Shown here: piece by piece, positions 1 to 9,822 of the stretch
Numbering within the stretch: the first letter of the stretch is position 1
Layout: each line of letters opens with the position of its first letter
Assembly (NCBI GenBank): GCA_017446265.1
Contig: JAFSRD010000039.1
Location: 30,396 to 94,395 of the forward strand
Direction of reading: 5' to 3'
Source: Treponema sp.
GTDB lineage: Bacteria; Spirochaetota; Spirochaetia; Treponematales; Treponemataceae
Length of the DNA: 64,000 bases
Made by a program: the position numbers and the translations under genes
Notes under the pieces: generated by a model
What the model saw: the letters and a program-made list of their open reading frames with translations, nothing else
The model's database searches: none
Told to the model about the DNA's origin: nothing

Positions 1-545
1 GCAAGCGCGTAGCCGAGCCGTGCGCCGTCCAGAAAAAGCGGCAAATTATGCGCGCGGCAAACACTGCTCAATTTTGTTAATTCTGCTTTTGTGTACAGCG
101 TGCCATATTCTGTAGGATGAGAGACATACACGGCGCCAGGCTTGACCATATGCGCTTTTGTCGTGTCATTCTCAAATGCAGCAAGATAGTGCTGCAAGTC
201 AGCGGCATCCATCTTGCCGTTATGATGAGCAAGCACAAGCACCTTATGCCCGCCCGCTTCAATAGCTCCCGCCTCATGTACGCTGATGTGCCCTGTCTGC
301 ACCGCAATGACTCCCTCGTATGCACGAAGCAGTCCGTCAATTACCGTTGCATTTGTCTGCGTGCCGCCTGTAAGAAACCACACGGCAGCGTCTGGGCAAC
401 CGCATGCTGTTTTGATTTTTGCTTTTGCGCGCTCACAGTATTCATCGCATCCATAGCCCGCTGTTTTTTCAAAATTCGTTTCGACAAGACGCTGCAAAAT
501 AGTCGGGTGCGCGCCTTCAAGATAATCGCTTTCAAAATGCAGCAT
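1..545 (-). CDS. Threonine aldolase / beta-eliminating lyase family PLP enzyme, cut by the window edge
   Basis: The first 181 codons of a fold-type I PLP enzyme are present and the rest lies beyond base 1. I translated it directly from the ATG at 545. The N-terminus with Asp-Tyr-x-Glu-Gly-Ala-His-Pro, the GHISVHEAGAIE segment (the PLP-stacking His region) and DGARLGYAL at the cut end are typical of low-specificity L-threonine aldolases, which split threonine to glycine and acetaldehyde. The PLP lysine is outside the window, so substrate and integrity cannot be judged. The start lies 2 bases after the chemoreceptor stop, with an AAGG ribosome site inside that gene's last codons. The two are therefore probably co-transcribed, although their functions look unrelated. 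Confidence 0.85.
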   Translation of the reverse strand, partial: MLHFESDYLEGAHPTILQRLVETNFEKTAGYGCDEYCERAKAKIKTACGCPDAAVWFLTGGTQTNATVIDGLLRAYEGVIAVQTGHISVHEAGAIEAGGHKVLVLAHHNGKMDAADLQHYLAAFENDTTKAHMVKPGAVYVSHPTEYGTLYTKAELTKLSSVCRAHNLPLFLDGARLGYAL

Positions 546-547
546 AA

Positions 548-2680
548 CTACACCTTAAACGCATTCATGCCGTCAAGCACGCTCGCAATGCTCTTTTCAT
601 TGAGCGCAATGCTTTCATTTGTTTTTACCGCAGCGTACGCAATCGTCGTCGTCTTATTTGATATGTCGCTCATGCTGTTGGAAACAGTGTCTGCCATAAC
701 GCTCAGCTTTTCGATTTCCAATGAAACTTCCTTGCTGTTCTCAAGCACGTCACTTGCATCAGACTTTACGCGCGCAGTAATTTCATTAATATGCTTTACC
801 GCATCAAGCACTTGTTTTCCCGCAGTTCCTTGTTCCGTCATTGCATTTGTGATGACATATTCCTGTTCATTCACTTTTTGTGCAAGTGAAAATATCGTAT
901 TAAATCGTTCTTCGACCAATGCGCTCGATTTCGTAATTTCGTCTATAGATACTTTCACATCAGTCAAGGCTTGCTGAATTTTATTTCCCTGAAAATTCGA
1001 CTCTTCGGCCAGCTTGCGGATTTCATCGGCAACAACTGCAAACCCCTTGCCTGCATTGCCTGCGTGCGCCGCTTCAATAGCTGCATTCATAGCCAAAAGG
1101 TTTGTCTGACTTGCAATATTCTGAATAACTGATGATGCATCTACGAGCGATTGCGACTGTTCAAAAATTTTCTGAGACAGCGTTACAGTATTGCTTACTA
1201 AATCGCGACTTGTCTGCGATTCATTTTGCAAAGAGTTGATAGCCTCTTTATTGAGTTCCAGTATCCTGCTGACTTCACTAACGCTCGCTGCCATCTGTTC
1301 ATTCGCAGACAATGACTGCATAATGCTCGCTGCCTGCTCGTTGATTCTTGTAGAAAGCGCGCCTATGCTGTTTACGATTACCTCTATAGCATTTCTTACA
1401 TTGTCAACGCCGTCAACATGCCCGGACAACTGCTCTTGAACAACATGAATGCTGTCGGTAATATTTCTGACCGCTTCGTTTGAAGCCGAAATGTTTTCTG
1501 ACAATGTTTCGCTTGACGTCTTCATTTTAACGCATTCACTTTTTACTCCGCGTATGGAGACAGCAAGTTTTTCCATGACTTTATTAAAACTGTCATACAT
1601 CTGTCCAATTTCATCATTACGAGGAGCAGAAAGCCGAATAGTCAGGTCGCCGTCACCCTCTCCAATATTCTTGAAAATTTTAACGCTTTTTTGCAAGTGG
1701 CTTGTAATTGAATTGACCGTTACGAAAACAATACCGATAAGCACAACAATCATCACAGCAAACAGCAATATGGTTCTTTGAATAATCGACCGCGCTCCTG
1801 CTGTAACTGTACTGTATGGAGTTGACGCAAACAAATACCAAATGTTTTCCGTACGGTCAATCTGAACAGGCGTAATCGTAATGAATGCGGCATTGTGCTG
1901 GAAAGAAAGCGTGCCACCCTGTGCAGCCGCCTTGAACTGCTGTTTCAAAGCATTGTCGGCAAAATATGAACTCAACTCTCCTGCGGCGGTACCATCAGAT
2001 GAGGCGAGAAGCGTGCCGCCAACAGTCATCAACTCGTACTGGGTATCTGTCAAATGAGACGAGCTATTTATAGTTTGTTCTAAATCAGAAAGCTCAATAT
2101 CAATTCCACACAGCCCCGCAGCATTGCCGCGCTGGTCACGGATGATTCCAAATGCCGAAGTAAGAATCGTTGCTCTGTCGTCAATCACATCTTCTGTAGG
2201 ATTGTCAAATTCCATCGTACCGGTTATTCCGTTCGTATACCATTGTCCATTAATATCAAGTATTACATCTTCAACTATTTCATCATCATCATTACGCACC
2301 CAACACAGCGGGAGTTTTTCTCTTGTTAGACGGCCCGGCTCATATACTGCCCACACAGAAACGTAGTCAGTATTCCGCACATACGACTCAACAATGGCCG
2401 AAATTGCCCCGACACGCTGAGACGGAGGAAATGCTTCATATCCCGATAACGAGGCGCCAAGTGCTGTTGCCGACGAAAGCGCCCCGTTCATGTCTTTTTC
2501 AATGACGCTGGCACTCCGCTCAATTGATGTTTGAATGAGTCTGGTAAAATTCTCAAGGCTGCTTGCATACATATCGTTGCCAACTACAAAAAGCATGCAC
2601 ACGGCACCTATCAAGAAACACACGCTTAAACTGATCAAAAGACGGGTACGAATTGAATTTCTTACGTCCTTAAAAAACAT
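548..2680 (-). CDS. Methyl-accepting chemotaxis protein with extracellular Cache-type sensor
   Basis: A transmembrane chemoreceptor of 710 residues that should signal through CheA/CheW to the flagellar motor. Order: TM1 about residues 12-35; a roughly 270-residue periplasmic region resembling a double Cache ligand domain; TM2 about 303-322; HAMP about 323-376; then a long methyl-accepting coiled coil. The conserved hairpin tip NAAIEAAHAGNAGKGFAVVA is near residue 535. I place the start at the ATG at 2680, six bases after GAGGGG. A TTG two codons upstream is also open but less likely. The ligand is not predictable. A threonine aldolase-like gene follows after 2 bases. Confidence 0.93.
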   Translation of the reverse strand: MFFKDVRNSIRTRLLISLSVCFLIGAVCMLFVVGNDMYASSLENFTRLIQTSIERSASVIEKDMNGALSSATALGASLSGYEAFPPSQRVGAISAIVESYVRNTDYVSVWAVYEPGRLTREKLPLCWVRNDDDEIVEDVILDINGQWYTNGITGTMEFDNPTEDVIDDRATILTSAFGIIRDQRGNAAGLCGIDIELSDLEQTINSSSHLTDTQYELMTVGGTLLASSDGTAAGELSSYFADNALKQQFKAAAQGGTLSFQHNAAFITITPVQIDRTENIWYLFASTPYSTVTAGARSIIQRTILLFAVMIVVLIGIVFVTVNSITSHLQKSVKIFKNIGEGDGDLTIRLSAPRNDEIGQMYDSFNKVMEKLAVSIRGVKSECVKMKTSSETLSENISASNEAVRNITDSIHVVQEQLSGHVDGVDNVRNAIEVIVNSIGALSTRINEQAASIMQSLSANEQMAASVSEVSRILELNKEAINSLQNESQTSRDLVSNTVTLSQKIFEQSQSLVDASSVIQNIASQTNLLAMNAAIEAAHAGNAGKGFAVVADEIRKLAEESNFQGNKIQQALTDVKVSIDEITKSSALVEERFNTIFSLAQKVNEQEYVITNAMTEQGTAGKQVLDAVKHINEITARVKSDASDVLENSKEVSLEIEKLSVMADTVSNSMSDISNKTTTIAYAAVKTNESIALNEKSIASVLDGMNAFKV

Positions 2681-2784
2681 CTCCAACCCCTCTGGTAATA
2701 ATTAGTATAAAATATATAATAGTTTATATTTAATGACAATATGTTTTAGTTTTCACTAAACAAAAAGTACAATCACCAATTTTA

Positions 2785-2910
2785 CGACGCAGAGCGTCGG
2801 GGTATTTGCCAGTCGCACCTGCCTGTCGGCAGACAGGTAAGCGACGAGTTAAATAATTTCCTTACAGTTCGTATCACAAAGTGATACATTGAACCCTCCG
2901 CACGAATAAA
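2785..2910 (+). repeat. Mosaic intergenic repeat, copy A, with three inverted repeats
   Basis: The spacer 2681-2914 holds no gene but is highly structured. It contains a 6-bp stem CGACGC/GCGTCG (2785-2799), a nested hairpin around 2811-2846 (GTCGC...GCGAC enclosing CCTGTC/GACAGG), and a perfect 7-bp inverted repeat GTATCAC/GTGATAC (2871-2887). Its left end (2788-2807) and right end (2895-2910) match the two ends of a shorter sequence at 55695-55733 on the other strand, 16/20 and 14/16 identical. Copy A therefore looks like that repeat with about 87 bases inserted. The first stem followed by TAAAATT on the minus strand may also end putP transcripts. Confidence 0.55.
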
Positions 2911-2914
2911 TATA

Positions 2915-4405
2915 TCAGTTTCTTAATTTGCGTGCATACGCGTCAAATTCGGCAAGCATTTCCGCGTCTTTGTTTTTGTCCAGAACGCTTACAACGACAG
3001 CAAAAACAAGACACATTACAAAACCTGGAATGATTTCATACATATCGAAAATGCCGCCGCGCAGTCCATGCCACACGATGACTGTAATGCCGCCTGCAAT
3101 GATGCCTGCGATTGCACCTTTATTCGTAGCTCCGCGCCAAAAAAGCGCAAGCAAAATAAGCGGTCCAAATGTAGCGCCGAATCCTGCCCACGCATAACTT
3201 ACAAGAGAAAATATGGAGCTGTTTTCGTTGAGCGAAATAACAAACGCAACGAGCGCAATAGCAAACACTGTAATGCGGCTTACAACGACAACTTGTTTTT
3301 CGGAAAGCGTGCGTTTAAGGATTGTCGTCAAAAAATCTTCACTGAAAGCGGATGCTGCAACAAGCAGCTGCGAGTCTGCCGTACTCATTGCGGCGGCAAG
3401 AATGGCGCACAAAAAAATGCCTCCGATAAATGCAGGATACATCTGCTTTATCGTTTCAATGACAACAGTTTCCTGCGCCCCAGATGCAAGCGGAACTGCA
3501 AGATACGCTTTGCCGAACGAGCCTATCATAACCGCGGCAATAAATGCAATCGTAACCCATATCATCGCAATATGACGGGAAAGCGGTACGTCGCCATCGC
3601 TGCGTATGCCCATGAACCGGGCAAGAATGTGCGGCATGCCGAAATAACCCAACCCCCATCCAAGTGATGAGATGATTGCCATTGCGCCAAATCCCGTTCC
3701 ATCATTGACAAATGGATTGACAAACTGCTTGCCAAAAGATGCAACTTTTACAAAAGCTTCCCCTGCCCCGCCGAGCGTCGCAATCATCACTACAGAAGTA
3801 ACAATAAGCGCAATGAACATGAGCGCCCCCTGCACAAAATCAGTAGCACAGACGGCAAGAAATCCTCCTGACATTGTATATGCAAGGATAACTGCTACAC
3901 CTATGAGCACTGCAAGAACATATGGAACGCCAAAAACTGAATTTAATAATTTCCCGCATGCGACAAATCCGCTCGCCGTGTATACAGTAAAGAAAATCAA
4001 AATAAAAATAACCGAAATGAACGAGATGACACGTGACGAATCTTTAAAACGGTTTGTTAAAAATTCTGGAATAGTGATTGCGTTACCGCATTGCTCTGTG
4101 TAACGACGCAAACGCTTCGCGACGATGAGCCAGTTCAAGTATGTGCCTATTTCCAATCCTACGGCTGTCCAAAATGCTTCCTTTAATCCAGTAAGATATG
4201 CAACGCCAGGAAGCCCCATCAAAAGCCAGCCCGACATGTCCGACGCTTCTGCGCTCAACGCCGTCATCCACGGTCCGACACGTCTCCCGCCGAGAAAAAA
4301 ATCTTCCGACGATTTATTTTTTTTCATATAGCGAATGCCAATGTACACCATGAACGCAAGGTATAATACAAAGGCACAAAAGCGCGCGACAACTGTTAGC
4401 GACAT
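2915..4405 (-). CDS. putP: Sodium/proline symporter
   Basis: A 496-residue solute:sodium symporter that imports L-proline with Na+. It has the family's N-terminal signature (SSEDFFLGGRRVGPWMTALS), with ASDMSGW after it, and about 13 hydrophobic segments along the whole length, ending close to the usual PutP length of about 500. I chose the ATG at 4405, preceded by GGGGGA at a workable distance. An open frame 18 codons further upstream has no ribosome site. The gene stands alone between a GNAT gene and the repeat-filled spacer. Proline as the substrate is inferred from overall similarity to PutP, and pantothenate or another organic solute is possible. Confidence 0.9.
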   Translation of the reverse strand: MSLTVVARFCAFVLYLAFMVYIGIRYMKKNKSSEDFFLGGRRVGPWMTALSAEASDMSGWLLMGLPGVAYLTGLKEAFWTAVGLEIGTYLNWLIVAKRLRRYTEQCGNAITIPEFLTNRFKDSSRVISFISVIFILIFFTVYTASGFVACGKLLNSVFGVPYVLAVLIGVAVILAYTMSGGFLAVCATDFVQGALMFIALIVTSVVMIATLGGAGEAFVKVASFGKQFVNPFVNDGTGFGAMAIISSLGWGLGYFGMPHILARFMGIRSDGDVPLSRHIAMIWVTIAFIAAVMIGSFGKAYLAVPLASGAQETVVIETIKQMYPAFIGGIFLCAILAAAMSTADSQLLVAASAFSEDFLTTILKRTLSEKQVVVVSRITVFAIALVAFVISLNENSSIFSLVSYAWAGFGATFGPLILLALFWRGATNKGAIAGIIAGGITVIVWHGLRGGIFDMYEIIPGFVMCLVFAVVVSVLDKNKDAEMLAEFDAYARKLRN

Positions 4406-4480
4406 ATGCTTCCCCCACTCGTAAAACGCTCTCTCCGTATAGATTGCGAAATTTAGCAAGAGTACATTTTATTCATTTTA

Positions 4481-5356
4481 TTAAAAATATGCAATCGTGT
4501 AGCCGAGCGATTTTGCGAACCCGAGAGATGCGTATATTTTTTTTGCCTGCTCGTTTGCCGTACGCACATACAGCACAGGGCGGCGTTTTGACTGTACAAT
4601 ATGCTGCACCATTATTTCAACGAGCAGCGAGGCGTAATGCCTGTCGCGATAGTGCGGCATTGTGTACACGCCGCCTATTTGCGCATAATTCACGCCGATT
4701 GCATTCGTGTGTGCTTTTGCAACAAATTCGCCGCACGCATTTTGCAACGCAATCACATATTCTGTTTGCAACAAGCGCTCAAGATTTTTGCGCACTACGG
4801 CAGCATTTGTCTCACGGCACGCAGGCGTTACTTCTTCTGTTTCATATGCTGCTTGCAGAGGCATGAGTGCATCTGCGTCATTTTCGCAGCAACACACGAC
4901 ATGCCAATTCGGAAGCACACTGTGCATAAACCTGCTCTGTTTTGACGGTGATGCGTTCTGCGTATTTTTAAGCACTGTGCTGCGCAATGTCATAAGCTGA
5001 TACTCGTTCACTTGTAACGGTGTTTTGTTTTGCTCTGAAAGCATATCGATAATAAGGCTTGACGAAACAGCTTCTCCATTCACGCACGAGATTTTTTTAT
5101 CGCACAAAAATTCTGCGAGGCGTATTTTGAATGCAGCCTGTTTTTTCTTGTCGCGCGCATCGGGCAGACAATGCAGCACCGTGTGCCGCACGCTCAACAC
5201 GCCTGTCACCGTGCGGGCGTTATCCAAAATAGCAAAGATGCCGTCAAATTTGCGCAGGCGCACGCGCTCAACAAGCTGCACGCATGTGTGCTCATGCCGC
5301 GAAAGAAACCTGAAAACTGCCGCCCTATTTGATTCATCAACCTGGAGAAAGTTCAT
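4481..5356 (-). CDS. GNAT-family N-acetyltransferase
   Basis: A predicted soluble protein of 291 residues. The C-terminal third has the GNAT pattern: a strand ending in IGGVYTMPHYRDRHYASLLV (acetyl-CoA pyrophosphate loop variant R-x-x-x-x-A) followed by VRTANEQAKKIYASLGF. The N-terminal two thirds carry no domain I recognise and may be a degenerate second GNAT fold, as in several spirochaete paralogues. The start is uncertain. The ATG at 5356 leaves a 25-base gap after the PFL gene. The frame is also open to 5443, which would overlap the PFL gene by about 60 bases. The substrate is unknown. Confidence 0.75.
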   Translation of the reverse strand: MNFLQVDESNRAAVFRFLSRHEHTCVQLVERVRLRKFDGIFAILDNARTVTGVLSVRHTVLHCLPDARDKKKQAAFKIRLAEFLCDKKISCVNGEAVSSSLIIDMLSEQNKTPLQVNEYQLMTLRSTVLKNTQNASPSKQSRFMHSVLPNWHVVCCCENDADALMPLQAAYETEEVTPACRETNAAVVRKNLERLLQTEYVIALQNACGEFVAKAHTNAIGVNYAQIGGVYTMPHYRDRHYASLLVEIMVQHIVQSKRRPVLYVRTANEQAKKIYASLGFAKSLGYTIAYF

Positions 5357-5381
5357 GTTACGCTCATTACAGCATATCGCA

Positions 5382-6743
5382 TCAATTCCTAAAACTGTGA
5401 ATGGGAGCAGGAATGCGTCCGCCGCGATTGATAAATTTTTCACATGAAAATGCGTTCACGCTCATAACAGGTGCACCGCCAAGCAATCCGCCGAATTCTG
5501 CCCATTCGCCTTCAGTTTTGCCGGGCACGGGAATGACGCGCACCGCAGTTGTTTTGTTGTTCACCATGCCTATTGCAAGCTCGTCTGCAATAATGCCGCT
5601 GATTGTAGCCGCGCTTGTGCTACCGGGAATTGCAATCATGTCAAGACCAACTGAGCACACTGTTGTCATAGCTTCAAGTTTTTCCAGCGTGATTGAATGC
5701 TGCTTTACTGCGTGAATCATGCCTTCGTCTTCTGACACGGGAATAAACGCGCCCGAAAGTCCGCCCACGCGCGTGCTCGCCATAACGCCACCTTTTTTTA
5801 CCGCATCTGTGAGCATTGCAAGTGCAGCCGTTGTACCTGGCGCGCCCGCTCCTTCAAGACCGCATGCCTCAAGAATGCGTGCAACAGAGTCGCCTACTGC
5901 GGGCGTGGGTGCAAGCGACAAATCAAGAATGCCGAACGACACGCCGAGCCTATTTGCAGCTTCCACTCCCACAAGCTGTCCCATGCGCGACACTTTAAAC
6001 GCAATTTTTTTTATGCCTTCTGCAAGTTCATCAAGTGGTTTTTCCTCATATTCTTTGGCAGCAGCAAGCACAACGCCAGGTCCTGAAACGCCCACGCTTA
6101 AAACAGCATCGCCTTCACCCACACCGTGAAATGCGCCTGCCATAAACGGATTGTCTTCGGGCGCGTTGCAAAACACAACGAGTTTTGCACAGCCAATGCC
6201 ATTGCGCGTTTTTGTGTTTTCTGCAGTTTGCTTGATAATATTTCCCATGAGCTTGACTGCACCCATATTGATGCCATTTTTCGTTGTGCCCAAATTTACC
6301 GATGAGCACACGCGTTCTGTTACGGCAAGCGCTTCAGGAATGGAATTAATGAGCGTCTCGTCGCCGCGCGTCATGCCTTTTTGCACAAGCGCAGAAAATC
6401 CACCGACAAAATCAACGCCTAGCTCTTTTGCCGCTTTATCAAGCACTTCCGCCCATGCAACAAAGTTGCCTTCACCGCTTGCCTCTGCAATAAGCGCAAC
6501 AGGCGTAACAGAAATGCGCTTGTTTATAATGGGCACGCCGAACTCAGCCTCAATGTCGCGCCCGACTGCAACAAGATTGCCTGCGCGTTTCATGATTTTA
6601 TCGTAGACGCGCGTCCTGCATGTTTTGCCATCGCTGCAAATGCAGTCGAGCAACGAAATGCCCATAGTGATTGCACGGATGTCAAGCTTTTGGCGCAAGA
6701 ACATGTTTACAGTTTGTTCAATTTCAACTGGGGAAAAAATCAT
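5382..6743 (-). CDS. PFL-family protein (UPF0210 / DUF711)
   Basis: A 453-residue member of the UPF0210 family, whose fold resembles pyruvate formate-lyase. No reaction is firmly established for the family. Full-length similarity is visible from [14 protein letters not shown] through the glycine-rich [13 protein letters not shown] and the C-terminal [20 protein letters not shown] segment. Many bacteria place it next to a small ACT-domain gene (UPF0237), which is absent here, so a paired regulator would have to be elsewhere. The ATG at 6743 has no Shine-Dalgarno. TACAAT with an extended TGn ends 6 bases upstream, so the mRNA is probably leaderless. A GNAT gene follows. Confidence 0.88.
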   Translation of the reverse strand: MIFSPVEIEQTVNMFLRQKLDIRAITMGISLLDCICSDGKTCRTRVYDKIMKRAGNLVAVGRDIEAEFGVPIINKRISVTPVALIAEASGEGNFVAWAEVLDKAAKELGVDFVGGFSALVQKGMTRGDETLINSIPEALAVTERVCSSVNLGTTKNGINMGAVKLMGNIIKQTAENTKTRNGIGCAKLVVFCNAPEDNPFMAGAFHGVGEGDAVLSVGVSGPGVVLAAAKEYEEKPLDELAEGIKKIAFKVSRMGQLVGVEAANRLGVSFGILDLSLAPTPAVGDSVARILEACGLEGAGAPGTTAALAMLTDAVKKGGVMASTRVGGLSGAFIPVSEDEGMIHAVKQHSITLEKLEAMTTVCSVGLDMIAIPGSTSAATISGIIADELAIGMVNNKTTAVRVIPVPGKTEGEWAEFGGLLGGAPVMSVNAFSCEKFINRGGRIPAPIHSFRN

Positions 6744-6758
6744 ATGCGTATTGTAACA
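6744..6758 (-). promoter_or_regulatory. Extended -10 promoter of the PFL gene, leaderless layout
   Basis: On the minus strand TGT-TACAAT (-10 at 6750-6755) is followed by exactly six bases and the ATG at 6743. No good -35 is visible (TAGCAC at 17 bases). An extended -10 can compensate for that. The predicted +1 falls at or next to the start codon. Confidence 0.5.
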
Positions 6759-6865
6759 GGTGCAGCGAAAATGTGCTATACTTACGGAAAGCAGTTTTTG
6801 CAGCACAGCTTCTGCAAAATAACAGTGCTTAAAAATTGATTTCCGTACCTTAATAAATAAAAAAC

Positions 6866-6894
6866 TTGCAAAACATGTAAATGCATATTATAAT
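6866..6894 (+). promoter_or_regulatory. Sigma-70 promoter of the cyclase gene, leaderless layout
   Basis: TTGCAA (6866-6871), a 17-base spacer and TATAAT (6889-6894) lie just before the ATG at 6902, leaving seven bases. The upstream ATG at 6881 is inside the spacer and so cannot be the start if this promoter is used. No Shine-Dalgarno is present. Confidence 0.65.
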
Positions 6895-6901
6895 AATATC
6901 C

Positions 6902-8224
6902 ATGCCATATAACATAGAATTTCAAATTGCAGGTTTTTCTATTGTCTCTATTTTAACGATTGTCTTTTTTTCAAAACCACGATGGCAATCACTGCAAAAT
7001 TCTATTTTTCGCGTACTCATGCCATTCACGTTGCTTGAACTTTTATTCGACATCGTAAGCACTATCACTATTGCCGAACGCGACTTTATTTCGCGCATAA
7101 ACACATTTTTTGCAAAAGGCTATATCGTTGTTATGATTTTATGGATTGCAGGCACAATGCTTTACATCATGTCAAATTTTATATATGACGACATGCCAAA
7201 AAAATCTCTAACTGCAATAAAAATTTCATTCCTGTTTATTATTGTGCCTGCAATTGCGTGTTGCATCATTACATTTTGCACACCGCTTTATTACGCAAAT
7301 TATGGGCGCGAAATTTATTCATACGGAACGCCTTCTACATGCACGTATATATTTTCCGTGTACTGCGTCATTTTTGCAATTGCAGGTTTTTTGCTTAATT
7401 TCCGCCATCTTACATTTAAACGCAAAGTTCCCATGTTTGCATTCACCGTTATGGAAGGAGCTATTGCACTCATTCAAATGGCATTCCCAAAATTGCTGCT
7501 GCTGGGCTTTGGTACGGCACTTGTTATTTTTATCATGTACATGACAATGGAAAATCCAGACATGGACATGATTGCAAAACTGAATGACGCAAATAAACGT
7601 GCAAGCGATTTGCTGCTCAACATTTTACCTGTTGCGATTGCCGCAAAACTTGAAGAAAACACATCCTCGTTCACAGAAAAATTCGACAACGTAACAGTTG
7701 CATTCATAGACATTGTTGATTTTACAAAAATGTCGCAAGATGTTGGCGGCGAAAAACTTGTAAAACTATTGAACTCGCTGTTCACAGAGATTGACACGCT
7801 GCTTGACAACTACAAAATCGAAAAAATAAAAACTATTGGTGACGCATATATGATTGCGGCAGGTCTTCCTGAACGCTACGATTATAATTGCGAAGAAATG
7901 ATGCGCTTCTTGATTGACGTACAAAAAACGATTGCATCGTTCAACAAGCGGAATAACACTGCATTGCAAATCCGCACTGGCGTAAACAGCGGCGAAGTTA
8001 TTGCAGGCATTATCGGGAAAAAGAAATTCATTTACGACTTATGGGGAAACACCGTAAACCTTGCTTCTCGCATGGAAATGTATGGCGTTCCAAATTACAT
8101 ACAAGTTTCGCAAAATGTGTATGAGATGCTCAAAGATAGTTATGCATTCAATCGCAGGGGCAACATCGACATAAAAGGCATTGGCAAAACTACGTGCTAT
8201 TTGCTAAAAGCATCAAACACATAA
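6902..8224 (+). CDS. Membrane-anchored class III adenylate/guanylate cyclase
   Basis: A 440-residue protein that should make cAMP (or cGMP) at the inner membrane. The N-terminal half has about six to seven hydrophobic helices and matches no named sensor I recognise. The C-terminal cyclase domain starts near residue 240. All key residues are visible: metal-binding Asp270 (FIDIVDFT) and Asp314 (KTIGDAYM), base-selecting Lys310 and Asp379, and transition-state Asn386 and Arg390 (LWGNTVNLASRM). The Lys/Asp pair favours ATP. It should work as a homodimer. I start it at the ATG at 6902 because of the promoter just before. It converges on pheS with 26 bases between stops. Confidence 0.9.
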   Translation: MPYNIEFQIAGFSIVSILTIVFFSKPRWQSLQNSIFRVLMPFTLLELLFDIVSTITIAERDFISRINTFFAKGYIVVMILWIAGTMLYIMSNFIYDDMPKKSLTAIKISFLFIIVPAIACCIITFCTPLYYANYGREIYSYGTPSTCTYIFSVYCVIFAIAGFLLNFRHLTFKRKVPMFAFTVMEGAIALIQMAFPKLLLLGFGTALVIFIMYMTMENPDMDMIAKLNDANKRASDLLLNILPVAIAAKLEENTSSFTEKFDNVTVAFIDIVDFTKMSQDVGGEKLVKLLNSLFTEIDTLLDNYKIEKIKTIGDAYMIAAGLPERYDYNCEEMMRFLIDVQKTIASFNKRNNTALQIRTGVNSGEVIAGIIGKKKFIYDLWGNTVNLASRMEMYGVPNYIQVSQNVYEMLKDSYAFNRRGNIDIKGIGKTTCYLLKASNT

Positions 8225-8250
8225 ACGCTGCAACGAGCAGCCGCATGCTC

Positions 8251-9807
8251 CTAAAACCGCGCTTTTCGCAGACGCACCTGCTCAATGTCTTCGCTAAAAA
8301 GTTCGCGCAAATCGTTTAAGCCGAGCGCCATGAGCGCCATGCGGTCAATGCCGATTCCCCACGCAAGCACGGGTGCCTCTACACCCATCGCTTTTGTCAC
8401 TTCAGGGCGGAAAATGCCTGAACCGCCAAGTTCAAACCAGCCGAGCACGGGGTGCTTTATGTGTACTTCTATTGAAGGCTCGGTAAACGGAAAATAGCCA
8501 GGCACGTATTTGACATCTGTTGCGCCAGCAATCTCTGTTGCAAACATTTTCAAAAATCCGAGCAGCGTTTTCAAGTTCACGTTGTCTCCAAGCACAATTC
8601 CTTCCGTCTGATAAAAATCGCTCAAATGCGTTGCGTCAACTTTGTCGTATCGGAAACAGCGCGCTATGCCAAAATATTTTCCGGGCACGTTCGCCGTGTG
8701 AAGTTGATGCGCTGAAAGCACGGTGCCTTGGCTGCGCAAGATGAGGCGCTTTGTAAAATCTGTGTCAAACGCGTACTTCCAGCCACGGCTGCCAGAGGTG
8801 CCGCCGTTTTCGTGAACTGCTTTTACGTTTGAAAGATACGGTTCTTCAATTGCTTTCGCGTGCGTCGGATTCTTAATGCGGTATACATCGTGGATGTCGC
8901 GCGCAGCGTGAAACTGCGGCATAAAAAGCGCATCACCATTCCAGAACTCCGTTTCTACAAGCGGTCCGTCAAACTCCTCAAAGCCAAGCGAGCACAGTTT
9001 GTCTTTGACAGATTCCAAAAACTGCACGTAGGGATTTATGCGACCCGGAATGATTCGTGCAGGAGGAATGGAAATGTTGTACGCGCGGAACGTGCCGCCT
9101 TTCCACTCGCCTGAGGAAAGCAACTGCGGCGTTACTTCGCCAAACTCGTTGCCGGTAACGCCCGCTTCCTTGAGCGCGGCGGCAACTGCTGCGTATTCGC
9201 CAGCAAGCCGATACGTGACAGTCTCGCGCTCAATGATTTTAAATGGACTGTCGGCTGCCCCGCGCTTTTTTGCAAGAAGTGCAATCACCTCCTGCTCTTC
9301 TGGAGAAAGCGCATCTTTTTCAAGCTGACCGTTTGCCGCATCGCTTGCACGTTTGAGCAAATCTTTAACAATGGCAAGGCGTTTTGGAGCAGGCTTTTCC
9401 GTTGCCTCTGCTTCTTTTGCTGCATTCATTTTGAGCACGCCGTCTTTTGAAAGCTGTCCAAATGCGCTGCCTATGTCTTTGTTTTCAATCTTGAGTGCAG
9501 CTGCAATTTTTGGCAGCGCGACAGCCCGTTTTTCTTTTACAAAGTTGATGACGCGCTCTTCTACTGTGCCAATTTTTGCAAACACGCGACCGCGCTCGGT
9601 AATTTCGTAGTACGTATGCAGCGTGCGTGCAGTTTCCTCAATAAGCTCTTTTCCCAAAAGCCACGAAAATGCCTGATTCGCATGACCTTCTTTATAGTCA
9701 AGCTCATCTTGCAGTTTTTGCGCAGTTAAATCATCAGTGTGAGCATACTTTAAAAGCACCTTCGTTTCCAACGGGTGCAAGTTTTTAATAATATTTGAGA
9801 CATCCAT
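8251..9807 (-). CDS. pheS: Phenylalanyl-tRNA synthetase alpha subunit, archaeal/eukaryal type
   Basis: Charges tRNA-Phe with phenylalanine as part of an alpha2-beta2 enzyme. At 518 residues it is far longer than the usual bacterial PheS (about 330-350). The N-terminal 220 residues contain winged-helix-like tRNA/DNA-binding modules as in archaeal and eukaryotic PheS. Class II motifs are visible: FHAARDIHDVYRI, HLSDFYQTEGIVLGD, and GIGIDRMALMALGLNDLRELF near the C-terminus. Spirochaetes are known to carry this transferred type. pheT is not adjacent. The gene follows a small secreted-protein gene after 15 bases and probably belongs to the unit beginning at 12599. Confidence 0.95.
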   Translation of the reverse strand: MDVSNIIKNLHPLETKVLLKYAHTDDLTAQKLQDELDYKEGHANQAFSWLLGKELIEETARTLHTYYEITERGRVFAKIGTVEERVINFVKEKRAVALPKIAAALKIENKDIGSAFGQLSKDGVLKMNAAKEAEATEKPAPKRLAIVKDLLKRASDAANGQLEKDALSPEEQEVIALLAKKRGAADSPFKIIERETVTYRLAGEYAAVAAALKEAGVTGNEFGEVTPQLLSSGEWKGGTFRAYNISIPPARIIPGRINPYVQFLESVKDKLCSLGFEEFDGPLVETEFWNGDALFMPQFHAARDIHDVYRIKNPTHAKAIEEPYLSNVKAVHENGGTSGSRGWKYAFDTDFTKRLILRSQGTVLSAHQLHTANVPGKYFGIARCFRYDKVDATHLSDFYQTEGIVLGDNVNLKTLLGFLKMFATEIAGATDVKYVPGYFPFTEPSIEVHIKHPVLGWFELGGSGIFRPEVTKAMGVEAPVLAWGIGIDRMALMALGLNDLRELFSEDIEQVRLRKARF

Positions 9808-9822
9808 GTATAACAGCCTGAA

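Noticed and set aside
117..977. A 286-codon open frame on the plus strand
   Set aside because: It runs antisense across the end of the chemoreceptor and the threonine aldolase-like gene, both of which have recognisable conserved motifs.
8242..8255. The 14-mer GCATGCTCCTAAAA, found again near 63977
   Set aside because: One copy is the 3' end of pheS and its flank. The match does not extend and is probably chance.
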